From positions 5,580,001-5,644,000 of the forward strand of contig WOAB01000056.1 in the NCBI GenBank assembly GCA_027886185.1: 64,000 bases of DNA, given 5' to 3'. The stretch is from Rheum nobile (lineage: Eukaryota > Streptophyta > Magnoliopsida > Caryophyllales > Polygonaceae). The notes beneath the pieces are model-generated. The model saw nothing but the letters and a program-made list of their open reading frames with translations. It was not told the origin of the DNA and made no database searches. Each line of letters begins with the position of its first letter. Within the stretch, counting starts at the first letter, position 1. The translations under genes were made by a program, and so were the position numbers. Below, piece by piece: positions 55,504-64,000 of this stretch.

Positions 55504-57153
55504 TTCAAAAATATAAAATATCAATTAATCCAACCTATATATAAGAATTTGATTAAATTGATTATGTACTAGAAGAAGGTTTAGGGTGCATGCATGGTCC
55601 TTGACAACACATTGAGCCGGTGCAAGAAAGGCATGGCGGGTAAGGATATTGATGCCCTGGCATTTATATATATTTTCTTAATTAATTTTTCTTTTGGTTG
55701 ATTTCTCCATTGTTGATCTTCATACTTGTTTATATAGGCACCACTAATGTGTTTGACCTTTTGATGTTGTGTTTGAATATGCATGAATGGAATTGATTGA
55801 AAATATTCATCAAATCGCATCCTTCATAAAGATTTGATTTTTTTAATAAAATCGTGTGTAGCCTTAACTTGTGCAATGTGAATAGTCCATTAAGTGTTTC
55901 ATGAAATAAATACATTCTATCAAATTAATGCCCTAATATAAACTCCATAATTGGCCAAACCTTTTCTTAATTAAACAAAAACACAAATTACCTTTTTATA
56001 GATTTGATCAAACCATTTAAAACATTGAATTAGGAGAACAAAATAGTTTTTTGCAAAAAGAAAAATGGTAACCGTATTGCTCGAAAGAAATTTTATTGAG
56101 AAAGGACCAAGCCGATTCCTGAAATGGTTGCTTCATTACATTTGCGGATTACCAGGTATAAAACTTCAATAAAACTATTAATGTAATACTCGAGATTTTT
56201 TTGTAGAAAACGAGTTTGGGTTTACTTACAATTTTGTTCTAACTTATTCTGGTGGAGTCAATATATTTTATGTTTATTATAATTATAATTGATTTCATGA
56301 CTTCAGAATTTGAGTTTTTGTCCGTTTCGTGGAATAAAGGAAATTGATAATCTCGGGTGTTATGATTCTAGTGAATGTTTTCCATATGAACTTATGTATT
56401 TTTAGGGGGGATAGGTGTCTAAGATGAGGAGTTCTATGTAGAGTTGGGATTATGAGGTTGAATATGGGATCTTGTTGATTTGACGAAAAAATTATCGTCG
56501 TACGATAATTTTTATACAAGACGGTTCTCTATATTCATTTTGGGAATATGAATCTTTACAATTTTGGTAATTATATGTGGAGGTAAAAGTTTTTGGAGGT
56601 TGAGGATATTTCATTTACGATCTGTTGTAATGAAGTGAGATACGTTAAGATTGATATTGATGTTATTAAAATATGGTTGGAGTATACAATTGTGAATCCA
56701 ATGGTCATTCAGATTTTGATTGTATTTCCATTCCCGAGCTCCCAAAATATGCCTTTATTAAATGTCTCCCGAATGTGGAGTAATCATGTAAATTGTCGTG
56801 ATTGTTTTGATTTCTTTTTATAAGAAAATATATGCGAGGATCAAGTAATCATACGAATTAACAATCAAAATCACAATGATATTGTATTTCCATTCCTGAG
56901 CTGAGCTCCCAAGGGTTTGACATTATCACTTTTGAAGATACTTTAGATTGATGATCAAATGAATGAGAGTCTTGACACCAATATATAATAAATACCACAA
57001 TGATATTTTATTACATGTAGATATAAGAAATCTCTCTTTAATAAGAAGGGCATAAAAGAACAAAACATGAAACCAATCATTTATTTTTTAGTAGGTGTAT
57101 CACTCGTAGGTTTATCTTATTGATCTGTGATAAACAACTGTTGGTTGCATCTA

Positions 57154-57357
57154 TTAACCAACCATAGGCACGCGGGCAACACGGTTTTGACCATTCAAAA
57201 AAACCCAGACTCGGTTGCAACAAAAATCTCCAGTTCCAGCGCTTCCAGGCCGCAACAACATAGCTCTTACAATCGGGTTCTCCGCCTCTATTATTGCCTT
57301 TGCTTTGGCCCCGTCTTTTCCCACCAGCTCCGGCCACCTACTCTTCCCTATAGACAT
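57154..57357 (-). CDS. Potato inhibitor I family serine protease inhibitor, copy 12
   Basis: Intact frame with Gly39 to Ser in the reactive loop (PGSAGTG), a change towards the Gly-Ser loops common in the family. The same change is in copy 14, which occupies the same slot in the next 5.1-kb repeat. Confidence 0.84.
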   Translation of the reverse strand: MSIGKSRWPELVGKDGAKAKAIIEAENPIVRAMLLRPGSAGTGDFCCNRVWVFLNGQNRVARVPMVG

Positions 57358-58811
57358 TTCAATAATATAAAATATCAATTAATCCAACCTATATATAAGA
57401 ATTTGATTAAATTGATTATGTACTAGAAGAAGGTTTAGGGTGCATGCATGGTCCTTGACAACACATTGAGCCGGTGCAAGAAAGGCATGGCGGGTAAGGA
57501 TATTGATGCCCTGGCATTTATATATATTTTCTTGATTAATTTTTCTTTTGGTTGATTTCTCCATTGTTGATCTTCATACTTGTTTATATAGGCACCACTA
57601 ATGTGTTTGACCTTTTGATGTTGTGTTTGAATATGCATGAATGGAATTGATTGAAAATATTCATCAAATCGCATCCTTCATAAAGATTTGATTTTTTTAA
57701 TAAAATCGTGTGTAGCCTTAACTTGTGCAATGTATATAGTCCATTAAGTGTTTCATGAAATAAATAAATTCTATCAAATTAATGCCCTAATATAAACTCC
57801 ATAATTGGCCAAACCTTTTCTTAATTAAACAAAAACACAAATTACCTTTTTATAGATTTGATCAAACCATTTAAAACATTGAATTAGGAGAACAAAATAG
57901 TTTTTTGCAAAAAGAAAAATGGTAACCGTATTGCTCGAAAGAAATTTTATTGAGAAAGGACCAAGCCGATTCCTGAAATGGTTGCTTCATTACATTTGCG
58001 GATTACCAGGTATAAAACTTCAATAAAACTATTAATGTAATACTCGAGATTTTTTTTTGTAGAAAACGAGTTTGGGTTTACTTACAATTTTGTTCTAACT
58101 TATTCTGTTGGAGTCAATATATTTTATGTTTATTATAATTATAATTGATTTCATGACTTCAGAATTTGAGTTTTTGTCCGTTTCGTGGAATAAAGGAAAT
58201 TGATAATCTCGGGTGTTATGATTCTAGTGAATGTTTTCCATATGAAGTTATGTATTTTTAGGGGGGATAGGTGTCTAAGATGAGGAGTTCTATGTAGAGT
58301 TGGGATTATGAGGTTGAATATGGGATCTTGTTGGTTTGACGAAAAAATTATCGTCGTACGATAATTTTTATACAAGACGGTTCTCTATATTCATTTTGGG
58401 AATATGAATCTTTACAATTTTGGTAATTATATGTGGAGGTAAAAGTTTTTGGAGGTTGAGGATATTTCATTTATGATTTGTTGTAATGAAGTGAGATACG
58501 TTAAGATTGATATTGATGTTATTAAAATATGGTTGGAGTATACAATTGTGAATCCAATGGTCATTCAGATTTTGATTGTATTTCCATTCCTGAGCTCCCA
58601 AAATATGCCTTTATTAAATGTCTCCCGAATGTGGAGTAATCATGTAAATTGTCATGATTGTTTTGATTTCTTTTTATAAGAAAATATATGAGAGGATCAA
58701 GTAATCATACGAACTAACAATCAAAATCACAATGATATTGTATTTCCATTCCTGAGCTGAGCGCCCAAGGGTTTGACATTATCACTTTTGAAGATACTTT
58801 AGATTGATGAT

Positions 58812-60144
58812 TGATAAGCGGTATTTTATATAGCGCTACTAGTAGTTATTAGCATATTATTGAGGAGATTTGGATTTGATTTATGGGATATTTCTGTAAT
58901 CCGGAGAAAAGGTGAGAAGTGGTTAAATCATAGGATTTGCAGAGTTTTGGAGGTAAGTTGGTGTTTGAGGTGCGGAGCTGCATTGTGGATGTTTTTGGAA
59001 GCACTTACGAGTTGAAGACGGTGCCCGAAGTCATATAGGAAAGCTGATGATCAGAAGACAGAAGTTGCTGAAGTCCAAAACGGCGACCGGAGGCGATCGC
59101 GGTTGGTCGCGGTTTTCCAAAAGGGCGACCGGAGGCGATCGCTGTTGGTCGCGGTTTTCCAAAACGGCGACCAGCGGTTAGAAGATTTCCAGCAGAACCT
59201 TGGGGAGCACAAACCGCGATCCCCCGCGATCGCTGTTGGTCGCGGTTTTCTGAGCGACTGAACAATTTCCGATTTTCTCGAACTGCTTGGCTGTTTCGTT
59301 TTGTTTAATTAGTAGGTATTTAAGGAGCTCGGATTAGGGTTTTTGAGGCACGTCTAGACCTAGCCTCTTGGCAGTTTTCTTCCTTTCTTTTCTCTCAAGA
59401 ACACTTAGATTTCTTTTCTCTCTTTTGGATTTGTATTGGTTTTGAAGAACAAAGTTCCTGTTTTACCTAGCGTGGAAGCACAAGGTTGACTTGGTTATAA
59501 GGTTTATTTCTCTTGTTCATCCCTTTGGATTTGGTATTGATTTCCTTGAGCATATTTCTATTACTATCTATTTTGCTAGATTGAACACCTAGTCTAAATC
59601 TATAGTAATTTAGGTGCTAGATTTGGGATAGACGGTGGAATCCCTAATCATAGGTAGCAACCACAATTGCATGAAATTGGTAAATTGAGTTCAATTGTGA
59701 AAAGGAAATTGATTTGCATGACATACTTGCGGTGTTGAGTCTTGTTTGTAATCCATTAATCTTATACTCTATGCTATTGATTGAACCAACTTAGGAGGTC
59801 TTCTAGGTTATCAATTAGTAAGTGTTAGCAAGACCGGTTGGCTTGCTAATATAAACAAGATCAGAATTGGAACAAATCCATAGGATAAATATGAACATGA
59901 GAAGAATCTATGATCAACTTGGTTAACCTTTGTGTGGAAACTTGCTAGGTGAAGCTCCCTTTCTTCATATTTACTTAAACTTGATTCGGTGTTGTTTTAT
60001 TTGAGTAGTTTTAGTAGAAAACCAAATCCCCCCCCCCCCCCCCCCATTTGTTCTTTAAAGTTGATAAATTAGTAATTACATAGAAATTGACGTGTTAATT
60101 CCCTTGGGTTCGACTCCTTACTTGCATGCTATACTCTAGTTGCA
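58812..60144 (+). mobile_element. Athila-like solo LTR, copy 2
   Basis: A 1,333-bp copy of 53701-55025 with the same left (GATTGATGAT) and right (TATTGTATTT) junctions, so it arose by duplication of the array block rather than a new insertion. The C run is longer (about 20 bases, 60027-60046). GCGACC/CGATCGC repeats lie at 59080-59240; a long minus-strand frame over them is spurious. Confidence 0.85.
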
Positions 60145-60418
60145 TATTGTATTTCCATTCCTGAGCTGAGCTCCCAAGGGTTTGACATTATCACTTTTGA
60201 AGATACTTTAGATTGATGATCAAATGAATGAGAGACTTGACACCAATATATAATAAATACCACAATGATATTTTATTACATGTAGATATAAGAAATCTCT
60301 CTTTAATAAGAAGGGCATAAAAGAACAAAACATGAAACCAATCATTTATTTTTTAGTAGGTGTATCACTCGTAGGTTTATCTTATTGATCTGTGATAAAC
60401 AACTGTTGGTTGCATCTA

Positions 60419-60622
60419 TTAACCAACCATAGGCACGCGGGCAACACGGTTTTGACCATTCAAAAAAACCCAGACTCGGTTGCAACAAAAATCTCCAGTT
60501 CCAGCGCCTCCTGGCCGCAACAACATAGCTCTTACAATCGGGTTCTCCACCTCTATTATTGCCTTTGCTTTGGCCCCGTCTTTTCCCACCAACTCCGGCC
60601 ACCTACTCTTCCCTATAGACAT
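60419..60622 (-). CDS. Potato inhibitor I family serine protease inhibitor, copy 13
   Basis: Intact frame with Ala25 to Val and a silent change at Leu11 (TTG). It is in the same slot as copy 11 of the previous 5.1-kb repeat. Confidence 0.84.
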   Translation of the reverse strand: MSIGKSRWPELVGKDGAKAKAIIEVENPIVRAMLLRPGGAGTGDFCCNRVWVFLNGQNRVARVPMVG

Positions 60623-62273
60623 TTCAATAATATAAAATATCAATTAATCCAACCTATATATAAGAATTTGATTAAATTGATTATGTACTAGAAGAAGGTT
60701 TAGGGTGCATGCATGGTCCTTGACAACACATTGAGCCGGTGCAAGAAAGGCATGGCGGGTAAGGATATTGATGCCCTGGCATTTATATATATTTTCTTGA
60801 TTAATTTTTCTTTTGGTTGATTTCTCCATTGTTGATCTTCATACTTGTTTATATAGGCACCACTAATGTGTTTGACCTTTTGATGTTGTGTTTGAATATG
60901 CATGAATGGAATTGATTGAAAATATTCATCAAATCGCATCCTTCATAAAGATTTGATTTTTTTAATAAAATCGTGTGTAGCCTTAACTTGTGCAATGTAC
61001 ATAGTCCATTAAGTGTTTCATGAAATAAATACATTCTATCAAATTAATGCCCTAATATAAACTCCATAATTGGCCAAACCTTTTCTTAATTAAACAAAAA
61101 CACAAATTACCTTTTTATAGATTTGATCAAACCATTTAAAACATTGAATTAGGAGAACAAAATAGTTTTTTGCAAAAAGAAAAATGGTAACCGTATTGCT
61201 CGAAAGAAATTTTATTGAGAAAGGACCAAGCCGATTCCTGAAATGGTTGCTCCATTACATTTGCGGATTACCAGGTATAAAACTTCAATAAAACTATTAA
61301 TGTAATACTCGAGATTTTTTTTGTAGAAAACGAGTTTGGGTTTACTTACAATTTTGTTCTAACTTATTCTGGTGGAGTCAATATATTTTATGTTTATTAT
61401 AATTATAATTGATTTCATGACTTCAGAATTTGAGTTTTTGTCCGTTTCGTGGAATAAAGGAAATTGATAATCTCGGGTGTTATGATTCTAGTGAATGTTT
61501 TCCATATGAAGTTATGTATTTTTAGGGGGGATAGGTGTCTAAGATGAGGAGTTCTATGTAGAGTTGGGATTATGAGGTTGAATATGGGATCTTGTTGGTT
61601 TGACGAAAAAATTATCGTCGTACGATAATTTTTATACAAGACGGTTCTCTATATACATTTTGGGAATATGAATCTTTACAATTTTGGTAATTATATGTGG
61701 AGGTAAAAGTTTTTGGAGGTTGAGGATATTTCATTTACGATTTGTTGTAATGAAGTAAGATACGTTAAGATTGATATTGATGTTATTAAAATATGGTTGG
61801 AGTATACAATTGTGAATCCAATGGTCATTCAGATTTTGATTGTATTTCCATTCCCGAGCTCCCAAAATATGCCTTTATTAAATGTCTCCCGAATGTGGAG
61901 TAATCATGTAAATTGTCGTGATTGTTTTGATTTCTTTTTATAAGAAAATATATGAGAGGATCAAGTAATCATACGAACTAACAATCAAAATCACAATGAT
62001 ATTGTATTTCCATTCCTGAGCTGAGCTCCCAAGGGTTTGACATTATCACTTTTGAAGATACTTTAGATTGATGATCAAATGAATGAGAGTCTTGACACCA
62101 ATATATAATAAATACCACAATGATATTTTATTACATGTAGATATAAGAAATCTCTCTTTAATAAGAAGGGCATAAAAGAACAAAACATGAAACCAATCAT
62201 TTATTTTTTAGTAGGTGTATCACTCGTAGGTTTATCTTATTGATCTGTGATAAACAACTGTTGGTTGCATCTA

Positions 62274-62477
62274 TTAACCAACCATAGGCACGCGGGCAAC
62301 ACGGTTTTGACCATTCAAAAAAACCCAGACTCGGTTGCAACAAAAATCTCCAGTTCCAGCGCTTCCTGGCCGCAACAACATAGCTCTTACAATCGGGTTC
62401 TCCGCCTCTATTATTGCCTTTGCTTTGGCCCCGTCTTTTCCCACCAGCTCCGGCCACCTACTCTTCCCTATAGACAT
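62274..62477 (-). CDS. Potato inhibitor I family serine protease inhibitor, copy 14
   Basis: Intact frame with Gly39 to Ser as in copy 12. It is the last complete copy in the window. Confidence 0.84.
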   Translation of the reverse strand: MSIGKSRWPELVGKDGAKAKAIIEAENPIVRAMLLRPGSAGTGDFCCNRVWVFLNGQNRVARVPMVG

Positions 62478-63930
62478 TTCAATAATATAAAATATCAATT
62501 AATCCAACCTATATATAAGAATTTGATTAAATTGATTATGTACTAGAAGAAGGTTTAGGGTGCATGCATGGTCCTTGACAACACATTGAGCCGGTGCAAG
62601 AAAGGCATGGCGGGTAAGGATATTGATGCCCTGGCATTTATATATATTTTCTTGATTAATTTTTCTTTTGGTTGATTTCTCCATTGTTGATCTTCATACT
62701 TGTTTATATAGGCACCACTAATGTGTTTGACCTTTTGATGTTGTGTTTGAATATGCATGAATGGAATTGATTGAAAATATTCATCAAATCGCATCCTTCA
62801 TAAAGATTTGATTTTTTTAATAAAATCGTGTGTAGCCTTAACTTGTGCAATGTACATAGTCCATTAAGTGTTTCATGAAATAAATACATTCTATCAAATT
62901 AATGCCCTAATATAAACTCCATAATTGGCCAAACCTTTTCTTAATTAAACAAAAACACAAATTACCTTTTTATAGATTTGATCAAACCATTTAAAACATT
63001 GAATTAGGAGAACAAAATAGTTTTTTGCAAAAAGAAAAATGGTAACCGTATTGCTCGAAAGAAATTTTATTGAGAAAGGACCAAGCCGATTCCTGAAATG
63101 GTTGCTCCATTACATTTGCGGATTACCAGGTATAAAACTTCAATAAAACTATTAATGTAATACTCGAGATTTTTTTTGTAGAAAACGAGTTTGGGTTTAC
63201 TTACAATTTTGTTCTAACTTATTCTGGTGGAGTCAATATATTTTATGTTTATTATAATTATAATTGATTTCATGACTTCAGAATTTGAGTTTTTGTCCGT
63301 TTCGTGGAATAAAGGAAATTGATAATCTCGGGTGTTATGATTCTAGTGAATGTTTTCCATATGAAGTTATGTATTTTTAGGGGGGATAGGTGTCTAAGAT
63401 GAGGAGTTCTATGTAGAGTTGGGATTATGAGGTTGAATATGGGATCTTGTTGGTTTGACGAAAAAATTATCATCGTACGATAATTTTTATACAAGACGGT
63501 TCTCTATATTCATTTTGGGAATATGAATCTTTACAATTTTGGTAATTATATGTGGAGGTAAAAGTTTTTGGAGGTTGAGGATATTTCATTTACGATTTGT
63601 TGTAATGAAGTGAGATACGTTAAGATTGATATTGATGTTATTAAAATATGGTTGGAGTATACAATTGTGAATCCAATGGTCATTCAGATTTTGATTGTAT
63701 TTCCATTCCTGAGCTCCCAAAATATGCCTTTATTAAATGTCTCCCGAATGTGGAGTAATCATGTAAATTGTCATGATTGTTTTGATTTCTTTTTATAAGA
63801 AAATATATGAGAGGATCAAGTAATCATACGAACTAACAATCAAAATCACAATGATATTGTATTTCCATTCCTGAGCTGAGCGCCCAAGGGTTTGACATTA
63901 TCACTTTTGAAGATACTTTAGATTGATGAT

Positions 63931-64000
63931 TGATAAGCGGTATTTTACATAGCGCTACTAGTAGTTATTAGCATATTATTGAGGAGATTTGGATTTGATT
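63931..64000 (+). mobile_element. Athila-like LTR, copy 3 (cut by window end)
   Basis: The first 70 bases match the starts at 53701 and 58812, with the same left flank. The higher-order repeat therefore continues beyond the window. Confidence 0.85.

Larger units (their letters stand above)
55026..58811 (+). repeat. Inhibitor tandem array, piece 6 (two units)
   Basis: Begins with the 76-bp duplicate tract, carries copies 11 and 12, and ends at GATTGATGAT before the second Athila-like LTR. Together with the preceding LTR it forms one 5.1-kb higher-order repeat. Confidence 0.92.
60145..63930 (+). repeat. Inhibitor tandem array, piece 7 (two units)
   Basis: Repeats the layout of 55026-58811 with copies 13 and 14. 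It shares variants with that block (TTTCAATAATATAAAA, ACAATTGTGAATCC), supporting block-wise duplication. Confidence 0.92.

Overview
This window looks like nuclear repeat-rich DNA from a flowering plant, probably a eudicot. The evidence is AT-rich sequence, Ty3/gypsy chromovirus and Athila-type LTR retrotransposons with plant tRNA primer-binding sites, and a plant potato-inhibitor-I (PR-6) serine protease inhibitor gene. The species cannot be read from the sequence. There is no prokaryotic operon, tRNA, rRNA or CRISPR array.

The backbone is a head-to-tail tandem array with a unit of about 1,855 bp. Each complete unit carries one 67-residue potato-inhibitor-I reading frame on the minus strand. 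Fourteen copies are present and all are open: 2968, 12211, 14065, 15919, 17774, 35424, 37279, 39134, 40989, 51833, 55300, 57154, 60419 and 62274 (left ends). The array adds up to roughly 26 kb, in seven pieces: 1884-3495, 11468-18848, 34639-41764, 50749-52949, 53161-53700, 55026-58811 and 60145-63930.

The pieces are separated by retrotransposons whose boundaries can be read to the base. (1) A plus-strand chromovirus-like element lies at 3496-11467 (target duplication ATAGG). (2) A minus-strand element A lies at 18849-34638 (TAGTG), with a second minus-strand element B nested in its 5' LTR at 24792-32495 (ACATG). (3) A solo LTR of the same superfamily runs from 41765 to 50748 (ACCGT). A deleted Athila-type element is nested in it at 43569-49475 (GTTGG). 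(4) A 211-bp LTR stub lies at 52950-53160. (5) Athila-like solo LTRs lie at 53701-55025 and 58812-60144, and a third is cut by the window end at 63931-64000. All coding regions of these elements are deleted or broken, so they look non-autonomous.

Two larger periodicities sit on top of the 1.85-kb unit. Bases 1-3495 repeat 48894-52949, including the same Athila-in-solo-LTR-in-unit junctions and the same ATAGG insertion, so a block of about 48.9 kb has been duplicated. From 53.7 kb to the end the array runs as a 5.1-kb higher-order repeat (Athila-like LTR plus two inhibitor units). Units at about 36.2-41.2 kb share private variants and were amplified recently.

The most biologically interesting points are: the satellite-like amplification of an open protease-inhibitor gene whose reactive loop is non-canonical in every copy (Gly at P1, Trp for a scaffold Arg, adjacent Cys-Cys); the conserved GT-AG intron-like segment inside the chromovirus LTRs; and the 76-bp direct repeats flanking the Athila-like solo LTRs.
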